Source: JANQPX01 sp050633905
Lineage (GTDB): Bacteria; Pseudomonadota; Alphaproteobacteria; Geminicoccales; Geminicoccaceae
DNA: 64,000 nt
Assembly (NCBI GenBank): GCA_050633905.1
Contig: JBOEHJ010000013.1
Coordinates: forward strand, 124,001 to 188,000
Reading direction: 5' to 3'
The translations under genes were made by a program, and so were the position numbers. This document shows positions 8,375 to 16,402 of the stretch, in pieces. The number at the start of each line of letters is the position of its first letter. Position 1 is the stretch's first letter. Under the pieces are notes generated by a model, which was not told the DNA's origin, made no database searches, and saw nothing but the letters and a program-made list of their open reading frames with translations.

Positions 8375-9376
8375 ATGGGTAGCATCAGGCTGGAGCAGGT
8401 GAACAAGGCCTTCGGTGACGTTACGGTCATTCCCTCGGTCGATCTTGAGATCAAGGATGGTGAGTTCGTGGTGTTCGTTGGCCCGTCGGGTTGCGGCAAG
8501 TCCACTTTGCTTCGGCTGATTGCCGGGCTTGAGGATACCACCAGCGGCAACATCTACATCGATGATCAGGACGCCACCGACATACCGCCGGCTAAACGCG
8601 GCCTTGCCATGGTGTTCCAGTCCTACGCGCTCTACCCGCATATGAGCGTCTATAAAAACATCGCTTTCCCGCTGAAGATGGCCCAGCAGGAGAAGGATGT
8701 GATCGACAAGAAGGTCCGGGGTGCTGCTGAAGTCCTCAATCTCACCGACTATCTCGATCGGCGTCCGGGCCAGCTTTCGGGCGGTCAGCGCCAGCGCGTT
8801 GCCATCGGCCGCGCGATCGTGCGTGAGCCGTCTGCCTTCCTGTTCGATGAGCCGCTGTCCAACCTGGATGCCGCCTTGCGCGTCAACATGCGGATCGAGA
8901 TCAGCGAGCTGCACAACACGCTCGAAACCACCATGATCTATGTCACCCATGATCAGGTCGAGGCGATGACCATGGCTGATAAGATCGTGGTCCTGAATGC
9001 CGGCAATGTCGCCCAGGTCGGCTCGCCGCTAGAGCTTTATTCACGCCCCGACAACATCTTCGTCGCCGGCTTCATCGGCTCGCCCAAGATGAATTTTCTC
9101 ACCGGTGAGGCGGCGTCAAAACGAGATGCCGCGACCATTGGCGTGCGCCCCGAACATCTCAATCTTTCCAAGGATAGCGGCGAGTGGCAGGGCACGGTCA
9201 CCGTCGCCGAGCATCTGGGCTCAGACACGTTTTTACACATCAAGATGGAGGGCGCCGATCTGATCACGGCGCGGGCTGGCGGCGAGTTCGGTGTCAATCA
9301 TGGCGATACTGTCTACATGACGCCAGACCCTGTCAGGATCCATCGGTTTGGCGCTGATGGTGCTGCGTTGCGATGA
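8375..9376 (+). CDS. Sugar ABC transporter ATP-binding protein (MalK/UgpC/SmoK type)
   Basis: The 333-residue ATPase starts MGSIRLEQVNKAFGDVTVIP. All nucleotide-binding motifs are intact: Walker A GPSGCGKST, Q-loop VFQSYALYPHM, signature LSGGQRQRVAIGRAI, Walker B AFLFDEPLSNLD and the switch His in YVTHDQVEAMTMAD. The C-terminal third forms the TOBE/MOI-like regulatory domain usual in CUT1 ATPases (ATIGVRPEHLNL). An upstream in-frame ATG at 8303 exists, but ATG 8375 follows AATGGAGAATCGAC and gives the normal family N-terminus. It energises the two preceding permeases. Confidence 0.93.
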   Translation: MGSIRLEQVNKAFGDVTVIPSVDLEIKDGEFVVFVGPSGCGKSTLLRLIAGLEDTTSGNIYIDDQDATDIPPAKRGLAMVFQSYALYPHMSVYKNIAFPLKMAQQEKDVIDKKVRGAAEVLNLTDYLDRRPGQLSGGQRQRVAIGRAIVREPSAFLFDEPLSNLDAALRVNMRIEISELHNTLETTMIYVTHDQVEAMTMADKIVVLNAGNVAQVGSPLELYSRPDNIFVAGFIGSPKMNFLTGEAASKRDAATIGVRPEHLNLSKDSGEWQGTVTVAEHLGSDTFLHIKMEGADLITARAGGEFGVNHGDTVYMTPDPVRIHRFGADGAALR

Positions 9377-9475
9377 CTTGTGGCTCGTGAGCCCTTTGCC
9401 GCCTGATCTGCCCGTTTGTTTTAACCTTGGTGCCTTCCAGGGCGTGATCGCGCCATCAAGAGAACCCCCATTCAT

Positions 9476-10117
9476 ATGACCACGGCCTGGCCCGCTATCC
9501 TTTGGGATGTCGACGGCACGCTTGTTGACAGCGAACCCTTGCACGAGGCTGCCCTGATCAACGCACTCAAGGGGCTCGGTCTGACACCGCCGGATGATCT
9601 CCACCAGCATATTGTCGGGCGCGACGCGCGCGAGGTGCACATATGGTGCGAGCGGCATCTTGGCCTTAATCTCGATCTTAAGGATTGGCTGCGTCTGAAA
9701 TACCAGAACTATTTCGCCTCGGCTGCCGATCTTAAACCGAGAGACGGAGCCGTGACGCTATTCAAGCAATTGCGGGAGGATGGCTATGCCCAGGGCATCG
9801 TCTCCAATTCCGATCGCCTGGTGGTCAATGCCAATCTCGAGGCTGTCGGGCTTGGCGAGCCAGGCCTGATTTCGATCAGCCGCAATGATGTATGCAGCGG
9901 CAAACCGGATCCTGAACCTTATCAACGTGCTGCCTGGCTCCTTCAGATCGACCCCGAAGATTGTCTGGTCGTCGAGGATTCGATCACCGGCGCGCGAGCC
10001 GGCCTCGCTGCAGGCATGCGCACCTTGTTCTGGCCGGAATCCGAGATGGCGATCCCTAAAGGAGCCGAGCATGTCACCGATTTCGCCCATCTCACAACCT
10101 TGATTCGAGAAAGCTAG
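9476..10117 (+). CDS. HAD-superfamily phosphatase/phosphomutase, beta-phosphoglucomutase-like
   Basis: This 213-residue protein has the four HAD motifs in order: LWDVDGTLVDSEP (nucleophile and acid/base Asp), IVSNSDRL, the Lys in CSGKPDPEPYQ, and LVVEDSITGARAGLAAGM. A helical cap domain sits between motifs I and II, placing it with the beta-phosphoglucomutase/phosphatase group. HAD proteins recur in polyol and sugar importer operons, where they remove or move sugar phosphates. Here it lies about 100 bases after the ATPase and before a PfkB kinase. The true substrate is unknown; sugar-phosphate dephosphorylation is the likeliest role. Confidence 0.85.
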   Translation: MTTAWPAILWDVDGTLVDSEPLHEAALINALKGLGLTPPDDLHQHIVGRDAREVHIWCERHLGLNLDLKDWLRLKYQNYFASAADLKPRDGAVTLFKQLREDGYAQGIVSNSDRLVVNANLEAVGLGEPGLISISRNDVCSGKPDPEPYQRAAWLLQIDPEDCLVVEDSITGARAGLAAGMRTLFWPESEMAIPKGAEHVTDFAHLTTLIRES

Positions 10118-10179
10118 AGGTCATGATTCTTAATAGGAACAATTCTCATAACTGCTCTTGATCCAAAGCGAGAATGACC

Positions 10180-11136
10180 ATGGCAGATATCACGTGTTTC
10201 GGTGACCTTCTGATCGATTTTGTGCCAACGGAGAGCGGGCTCGACTTTGCCGATTTGCCGAGCTTCAAACCGGCGCCCGGCGGGGCTGCTGCCAATGTCG
10301 CGGTCGGCCTTGCCAGGCTGGGTAGCCAAAGCGCCTTCATTGGCAAAGTCGGCGATGAGGCCTTCGGCCATCTGCTGGTCGACACCTTGAAACGCGAAGG
10401 GGTGGATGTCCGGCCGCTTCGCCTCGATGCTGGTGCCAGGACGGCCTTGGCCTTCGTCACGTTGACCGTCGATGGCGAGCGCGACTTCCTGTTCTATCGT
10501 CATCCCTCGGCCGATATGCTGTTCACACCGGAAGAGGTTGACGTCCAGGCGATCGATGAGGCGGGGATCTTTCACTTCGACTCGATCAGCCTTGCAGCGT
10601 CTCAGCCGCGAGAAACCGCCTTGTTCGCAGCTGATCATGCGGCCAGCGCAGGCAAGTTGATCTCCTATGATGTCAACCTTCGGCTGCCTCTTTGGGAGAG
10701 TGAGGCCGCGGCGAAAAATGGGATCTTCGAAGGCTTAAAGCGGGCCGCCATCATGAAACTTAGCGATGATGAGTTGGCCTTCATGACCGGGGGGACGGAA
10801 CCTGATGACATTCGAAGAGAGCTCTGGCATGACGGCCTGAAACTTGTTGTCCTGAGCCTTGGCCGAGAAGGCTGCATCGCGATGACCGAACATGACGAGA
10901 TCGTCGTGCCGAGCCTACCCGTCAAAGCAGTGGACACGACCGGTGCCGGTGATGGCTTCGTTGCCGGGCTGCTCGCTGGAATCGCGAAGAACGCCGACCT
11001 TCTCGATGATCGTGATGCGATTGCTGAACTCTGTCGTTTTGCCAATGCGGTCGGTGCGCTCACCACCACGGCAAGAGGCGCTATTCCCGCATTGCCGACA
11101 CGCGAGCAGGTCGATACGCTGTTAGCTTCTGCTTGA
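10180..11136 (+). CDS. PfkB-family carbohydrate kinase, probable fructokinase
   Basis: The product is about 318 residues. The start MADITCFGDLLIDFVPTES and the later PAPGGAAANVAVGLARLG are the first PfkB signature region. VDTTGAGDGFVAGLLAGI near the C-terminus is the second, with the catalytic Asp in GAGD. The overall pattern is that of bacterial fructokinases that make fructose-6-phosphate. Two ATGs, 10174 and 10180, are possible; 10180 gives the family-like start. Polyol operons commonly end in a fructokinase because sorbitol and mannitol are oxidised to fructose. Fructose is therefore the likely substrate, though 2-keto-sugar kinases look similar. Confidence 0.85.
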   Translation: MADITCFGDLLIDFVPTESGLDFADLPSFKPAPGGAAANVAVGLARLGSQSAFIGKVGDEAFGHLLVDTLKREGVDVRPLRLDAGARTALAFVTLTVDGERDFLFYRHPSADMLFTPEEVDVQAIDEAGIFHFDSISLAASQPRETALFAADHAASAGKLISYDVNLRLPLWESEAAAKNGIFEGLKRAAIMKLSDDELAFMTGGTEPDDIRRELWHDGLKLVVLSLGREGCIAMTEHDEIVVPSLPVKAVDTTGAGDGFVAGLLAGIAKNADLLDDRDAIAELCRFANAVGALTTTARGAIPALPTREQVDTLLASA

Positions 11137-11147
11137 GCAACTGCCAA

Positions 11148-11166
11148 CTTGGATGATCAATCCAAG
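11148..11166 (+). terminator. Weak hairpin after the kinase gene
   Basis: CTTGGAT at 11148-11154 pairs with ATCCAAG at 11160-11166 over a five-base loop, just after the kinase stop codon. The bases that follow are A-rich rather than T-rich, so it is not a classical intrinsic terminator. It may mark the mRNA 3' end of the importer operon. Confidence 0.3.
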
Positions 11167-11327
11167 GATAAAAAATTTCATCAACGTCGTGTTAGGGATG
11201 AGGGTGCGCGTCATCGGCGACCGCGCTTGTCCTGAAACGATCACGAAAAGCCAGGAACATTTGCGGATGATGACGGGGATGTCTCAACGTGGACGATCTC
11301 TAACCACCCTGACGGAGCAGCATTTCT

Positions 11328-13157
11328 ATGCATGCACGCTTACATGAAGTGACTGAGCGAATCGTGGCGCGAAGCCGGGTGTCCCGCGCCGCTTATCTGG
11401 AGATGATCAGCACTGCCGCAGGTCGCGGCCCGATCCGTGGCGCGCTTTCCTGCAGCAACCTGGCCCATGGCTTTGCCGCCTGCGATGATCATGACAAGGA
11501 TGCCCTTAAAGGTGATGTGAAGGCCAATGTCGCGATCGTATCAGCCTACAACGACATGCTATCAGCGCATCAGCCGTTCGAGACCTACCCAGCGATGATC
11601 AAGGAGGCCTGCCGTGAAGTTGGCGCTGTTGCGCAATTCGCGGGCGGGGTGCCGGCGATGTGCGATGGGGTGACCCAAGGACAGCCCGGCATGGAGCTAT
11701 CCCTGTTTTCGCGCGACGTGATCGCCATGGCGAGTGCGGTCGCACTATCCCATGACATGTTCGATGGCGCCCTGTTTCTCGGCGTCTGCGACAAGATCGT
11801 GCCTGGCCTTTTGATGGCAGCAGCAAGCTTCGGCCATTTGCCGGCGATCTTCGTGCCGGCGGGACCGATGACCTCTGGCTTGTCCAACAATGACAAGGCG
11901 AAGGTTCGACAGCTCTTTGCTGAAGGCAAGGTCGACCGTGCCGAACTCCTAGAGGCTGAAAGTCAGGCCTATCACGGCCCCGGCACATGTACCTTCTACG
12001 GCACCGCGAATTCCAACCAGATGCTGGTCGAGATCATGGGCCTCCACCTGCCGGGCGCTTCCTTCGTCAATCCCGGCACCCCGATGCGAGACGCCTTGAC
12101 CCGGGCTGCTGCCAAGCGCGTCACCGAGATCACAGCACTCGGTAACAACTACACGCCGGTCGGCGAGGTTCTCTCGGAGAAAGCCTTCGTCAACGGCATG
12201 GTGGGGCTGCACGCGACCGGCGGCTCGACCAATCACACGATCCACTTGATCGCGATAGCAAAAGCTGCCGGTATCCAGCTTACCTGGGATGATTTCTCCG
12301 ATCTTTCCGACATCGTGCCGTTGCTTTGCCGGGTTTATCCGAACGGCCTTGCTGATGTGAATCATTTCCAGGCCGCAGGCGGCCTGCCGTTCGTCATCGG
12401 CCAGCTACTCGATGCCGGCTTGCTTCACGATGACGTCCAGACCGTGGCCCAAGACGGCCTTGCAGCGTATACCAAGGAGCCGGTGCTGACGGATGGCGAG
12501 CTGGTCTGGCAAGACGGCGCTGCCGATAGCCTTGATACATCGATCGTGGCACCGATGAGCGCGCCGTTTACGGCAGATGGTGGCTTGAAGCTGTTGACCG
12601 GCAATCTTGGCCGCGCCGTGATCAAGGTCTCCGCGGTTAAGCCGAAACACAGGGTGGTCGAGGCGCCGGCGATCATTTTTGAGGATCAAAAGGAGCTGCA
12701 GGCTGCCTTCAAAGCGGGTGAGCTTGAACGCGACTTCATCGCCGTGGTGCGCTTTCAAGGACCGAAGGCGAATGGCATGCCCGAACTGCACAAGCTCACG
12801 CCACCCCTTGGCGTCCTTCAGGACAAAGGGTTCAAGGTAGCGCTGGTGACTGACGGGCGCATGTCGGGTGCCTCCGGCAAGGTGCCGGCGGCCATTCATG
12901 TGTCCCCAGAAGCGGTGGACGGTGGGGCGCTCGCCAAACTCAGGGATGGCGATCCAATACGTTTGGATGCGATTACGGGTGTCTTGAAAGTTCTGGTCGA
13001 GCCTGACGTCTTGGAGGCGCGTGAGCCGGTCACGAGTGATCTTGCCGACTATCAGTCGGGTCTCGGTCGCGAACTCTTCGGTAATTTTCGCCGTTCTGTT
13101 ACACCCGCTGAACAAGGGGCGGCGGCCGTCGCTTTCATGCCAAACGGGGGCGCTTGA
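11328..13157 (+). CDS. edd: Phosphogluconate dehydratase
   Basis: The 609-residue protein belongs to the IlvD/Edd dehydratase family and has the length of bacterial Edd. It converts 6-phosphogluconate to 2-keto-3-deoxy-6-phosphogluconate in the cytosol, the first committed Entner-Doudoroff step. Cysteines that hold the iron-sulfur cluster are visible in AMCDGVTQGQPGMELSLFS, FLGVCDKIVPGL and GPGTCTFYGTANSNQM, and the C-terminal TDGRMSGASGKVPAAIHV motif is present. A GGAG lies upstream of the ATG. The stop overlaps the start of eda, so the two are translationally coupled. No zwf or pgl is seen in the window, so glucose-6-phosphate oxidation must be encoded elsewhere. Confidence 0.96.
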   Translation: MHARLHEVTERIVARSRVSRAAYLEMISTAAGRGPIRGALSCSNLAHGFAACDDHDKDALKGDVKANVAIVSAYNDMLSAHQPFETYPAMIKEACREVGAVAQFAGGVPAMCDGVTQGQPGMELSLFSRDVIAMASAVALSHDMFDGALFLGVCDKIVPGLLMAAASFGHLPAIFVPAGPMTSGLSNNDKAKVRQLFAEGKVDRAELLEAESQAYHGPGTCTFYGTANSNQMLVEIMGLHLPGASFVNPGTPMRDALTRAAAKRVTEITALGNNYTPVGEVLSEKAFVNGMVGLHATGGSTNHTIHLIAIAKAAGIQLTWDDFSDLSDIVPLLCRVYPNGLADVNHFQAAGGLPFVIGQLLDAGLLHDDVQTVAQDGLAAYTKEPVLTDGELVWQDGAADSLDTSIVAPMSAPFTADGGLKLLTGNLGRAVIKVSAVKPKHRVVEAPAIIFEDQKELQAAFKAGELERDFIAVVRFQGPKANGMPELHKLTPPLGVLQDKGFKVALVTDGRMSGASGKVPAAIHVSPEAVDGGALAKLRDGDPIRLDAITGVLKVLVEPDVLEAREPVTSDLADYQSGLGRELFGNFRRSVTPAEQGAAAVAFMPNGGA

Positions 13158-13798
13158 TGATGACAACCGACGAGATCATGCGGATGGCACCGGTTATCCC
13201 GGTGATGATGATCGATGATCCTGCCGAGGCGGTTCCTCTCTCCAAGGCGCTGGTCGATGGCGGGCTCAAGGTGCTTGAAATCACCCTACGAACGCCGGCG
13301 GCAATGGAGGCGATCGAGGTTATCCTAGGTGAGGTTGAAGGCGCTGTCGTCGGCGCTGGCACGGTGTTGGAGCCAAGACAGTTGGAGCAGGTCGGCAAGA
13401 TTGGCTGCGCCTTTGCCGTATCGCCCGGTTTCACATCTACCTTGCTCGATGCGGCGAGCGCTTTGCCTTGTCCGCTCTTGCCTGGCGCTGCCAGCGCCTC
13501 CGAGGTCATGCAGCTCCTGGAGCGTGGTTATGACCGGCAAAAATTCTTTCCAGCCGAAGCGGTCGGCGGGGCGGCATTCTTGAAGTCGATCGCGTCACCG
13601 TTGCCGGAAGCAAAGTTCTGTCCAACCGGTGGGATCGGCGCCGCCAATGCCGGCACGTACCTAGATCTGCCGAACGTCTTGTGCGTTGGTGGATCATGGA
13701 TTGTACCTCAAAAAGCAATTAAGAATAGAAATTGGGAGCATATTAAACAATTATCAATTGATGCTTGCCAGCTGTGTCGCTTAGAACAAACGGCATGA
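13157..13798 (+). CDS. eda: KDPG aldolase (2-dehydro-3-deoxy-phosphogluconate aldolase)
   Basis: This 213-residue class I aldolase cleaves KDPG to pyruvate and glyceraldehyde-3-phosphate. Family hallmarks are visible: VIPVMMIDDPAEAVPLSKAL, LEITLRTPAAMEAI with the catalytic Glu, VGAGTVL, AVSPGFTS, and the Schiff-base Lys in KFFPAEAVGG. Its ATG overlaps the edd stop codon; a second ATG at 13160 is equally possible. The last 100-120 bases, from about 13679, are strikingly AT-rich compared with the rest of the gene, yet still encode a family-like C-terminus (WIVPQKAIKNRNWEHIKQL). That suggests a local recombination from an AT-rich donor or unusual drift. Confidence 0.95.
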   Translation: MMTTDEIMRMAPVIPVMMIDDPAEAVPLSKALVDGGLKVLEITLRTPAAMEAIEVILGEVEGAVVGAGTVLEPRQLEQVGKIGCAFAVSPGFTSTLLDAASALPCPLLPGAASASEVMQLLERGYDRQKFFPAEAVGGAAFLKSIASPLPEAKFCPTGGIGAANAGTYLDLPNVLCVGGSWIVPQKAIKNRNWEHIKQLSIDACQLCRLEQTA

Positions 13799-13945
13799 CA
13801 ACAAATAGCCGCCTGTTCGTGCTCGACCATTAATAGGTGGTGACATTGTCGTCTATTTCACTGACGATCCGGTGGTGGGGAACCGCGATGGTGTATGCGA
13901 TGCATCATGGATCGAGACAGGCGCTCGAAGGATAGAGGATCATAC

Positions 13946-16402
13946 ATGAAGCCATTACCGACCTTGTCTCCCGCTGGCGACGTGGAAGCTTTCAAGGCCG
14001 ATATCTTGGCGAAGCTGACGCTAGTGATCGGCAAGGACCCCGAGCATGCTACCCAACGTGACTGGCTGATCGCAACCTCCCATGCGGTCCGTGATCGGCT
14101 GGTGTTGTCCTGGATGGAGAGCACGCGACAAATTGATAAGAAAGCGGAGAAACGGGTTTACTATCTCTCGATGGAGTTCCTGATCGGCCGTTTGCTCATC
14201 GACAGCCTTTCTAATCTCGGTCTGCACGCGACCTGCGAGGCCGCCCTTGCCGATCTCGGTCAGAGCTTGGACGAGCTAAGGGAGCTGGAGCCGGATGCCG
14301 CCCTTGGCAATGGTGGTCTTGGCAGGCTCGCCGCCTGTTTTCTTGAGAGCATGGGCTCGGTCGGGGTGGCCGGTTTCGGCTATGGCATTCGCTACGATCA
14401 TGGCCTGTTTCGTCAGGCGTTTGATGATGGCGTGCAGATCGAAGAACCCGAGGACTGGCTATCCTTTGGTAATCCTTGGCAGTTTGAGCGCCCCGAGACG
14501 GTCTATGAAATCGGCTTCGGTGGTGTTGCTGCGAGCGAAGGTGTGGGCAAAAGTGGACCTGGCAAGTGGCAGCCCGCTAAGCGGGTGCTGGCGGTGGCGT
14601 TTGATACGCCGGTCGCTGGCTGGGAGGGCAGACGGGTGAACACGCTTCGCCTATGGTCGGCGCGCTCACCGGATCTGATGCAGCTCGAAGACTTCAATCG
14701 CGGCGACTATCTGGGCGCGCTAAAGGATCAGGCCGATGCCGAGAGTATTTCCCGCGTGCTCTACCCGGATGACAGCACCGAGATCGGCGAGGAACTCCGT
14801 GTCAGGCAGGAGTTTTTTTTCACATCCGCTTCACTCCAGGACCTGATCAGGCGCCATCTAGATCAATATCCCGATCTCACCAACCTTGCGGACAAGGCGG
14901 CGATCCAGCTGAACGACACCCATCCGGCACTCGCCGTGCCCGAACTCATGCGGCTTTTGATCGACGAGTATGGGTTCTCCTGGGACCAGGCCTGGAAGGT
15001 CACAAGGGGCTGCATCGCCTACACCAACCACACGCTGATGCCGGAGGCTCTGGAAAGTTGGCCGGTTGCCTTGATCACGCGCCTACTGCCCCGTCACATG
15101 CAGATCATCACGGCTTTGCATGCAGATCAGATGCAGGCGCTCAAGGCCAAGAATGTCGATGAGAAAACCAAGAGTGAGGCCTCGCTGATCGATGATCAAG
15201 AAGGCCATCGCGTGCGCATGGGGCATCTCGCCTTTCTCGGCTCGCATCACGTGAATGGTGTTTCGGCGCTCCATTCCGAGCTGATGAAAGAGACGGTCTT
15301 CAAGTCGCTGCACCAGCAATTTCCGGAACGCATCGTCAACCAGACTAACGGCATCACCCCTAGACGTTGGCTGCTGCAATGCAACCCTGGGCTGGCGACC
15401 TTGGTGACCGAGGCGATCGGCGATGAATGGGTCGGCGATCTACCGGCTTTGGCGGCGCTGGCGCCAATGGCCGATGACGCCGCCTTCGTTGAGCGTTTCG
15501 CGGCCGTCAAACATGCCAACAAGGAAGCCCTTGCCAAGGTCATCGATCAAGAGATCGGTCTCAAGGTCGACCCAAGCGCGATGTTCGACGTTCAGATCAA
15601 GCGCATCCACGAATACAAGCGTCAGCTCATGAACATTCTTGAGACCGTGGCCTTGGCCAATGCCATCCGCGCGCATCCCGAGCGAGACTGGCAGCCCCGT
15701 GTCAAAATCTTCGGCGGTAAGGCGGCGGCCTCCTATCATGTGGCGAAGACGGTCATCAAGCTGATCAACGATGTCGCTGAGGTGATCAACCACGACCCTG
15801 TAATCGGTGATCGTTTGAAGGTTGCTTTTCTGCCGAATTACCGCGTCTCGCTCGCGGAGAAAATCATCCCAGCGGCCGATCTCTCGGAACAGATCTCGAC
15901 CGCAGGCATGGAAGCGTCTGGCACCGGCAATATGAAATTCGCTCTCAATGGCGCGCTGACCATCGGTACCCTGGATGGTGCTAATGTCGAGATCAAGGAG
16001 CATGTCGGCGAGGACAATATCGTCATCTTCGGCCTGACTGCGGACGAGGTGTTGGGCATCCGTCGTGATGGTTACGATGCGGCGGCGAAGGTCGAAGCGT
16101 CACCGGCCTTACATGGCGTGTTGAAAGCAGTTGAAAGCGGTATCTTCTCGCCTGACGATCCCGACCGTTTCAAGCCGCTGGTGGATCGCCTGATGGAGCA
16201 CGACTACTTCCTGGTTACCGCTGATTTCGATGCTTATGCCCAAGCCCAGCGCGAGGTTGATCGGCGCTATAGCGAGCCCGAGACGTGGTATCGCCAGGTC
16301 ATTCTCAACACCACCTATGCCGGCTGGTTCTCCTCCGATCGCACCATTCGTGGCTATGCTCGGGACATCTGGGGTGTACCGACCCAAGGCGCTGATCCAT
16401 GA
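13946..16402 (+). CDS. glgP: Glycogen phosphorylase
   Basis: The 818-residue protein phosphorolyses alpha-1,4-glucan to glucose-1-phosphate. The PLP-binding site is visible as EASGTGNMKFALNGALTIG, whose Lys forms the Schiff base, and NGGLGRLAACFLESM is conserved in the N-terminal domain. An in-frame ATG at 13895 would add 17 atypical residues. ATG 13946 is preferred because AGAGGAT precedes it and the start MKPLPTLSP is more natural. It opens a same-strand run of glycogen genes, and its stop overlaps the glgB start as ATGA. Confidence 0.96.
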   Translation: MKPLPTLSPAGDVEAFKADILAKLTLVIGKDPEHATQRDWLIATSHAVRDRLVLSWMESTRQIDKKAEKRVYYLSMEFLIGRLLIDSLSNLGLHATCEAALADLGQSLDELRELEPDAALGNGGLGRLAACFLESMGSVGVAGFGYGIRYDHGLFRQAFDDGVQIEEPEDWLSFGNPWQFERPETVYEIGFGGVAASEGVGKSGPGKWQPAKRVLAVAFDTPVAGWEGRRVNTLRLWSARSPDLMQLEDFNRGDYLGALKDQADAESISRVLYPDDSTEIGEELRVRQEFFFTSASLQDLIRRHLDQYPDLTNLADKAAIQLNDTHPALAVPELMRLLIDEYGFSWDQAWKVTRGCIAYTNHTLMPEALESWPVALITRLLPRHMQIITALHADQMQALKAKNVDEKTKSEASLIDDQEGHRVRMGHLAFLGSHHVNGVSALHSELMKETVFKSLHQQFPERIVNQTNGITPRRWLLQCNPGLATLVTEAIGDEWVGDLPALAALAPMADDAAFVERFAAVKHANKEALAKVIDQEIGLKVDPSAMFDVQIKRIHEYKRQLMNILETVALANAIRAHPERDWQPRVKIFGGKAAASYHVAKTVIKLINDVAEVINHDPVIGDRLKVAFLPNYRVSLAEKIIPAADLSEQISTAGMEASGTGNMKFALNGALTIGTLDGANVEIKEHVGEDNIVIFGLTADEVLGIRRDGYDAAAKVEASPALHGVLKAVESGIFSPDDPDRFKPLVDRLMEHDYFLVTADFDAYAQAQREVDRRYSEPETWYRQVILNTTYAGWFSSDRTIRGYARDIWGVPTQGADP

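Noticed and set aside
12405..13166. Minus-strand 253-residue frame opposite edd
   Set aside because: It is a shadow of edd, which has full family motifs on the plus strand.
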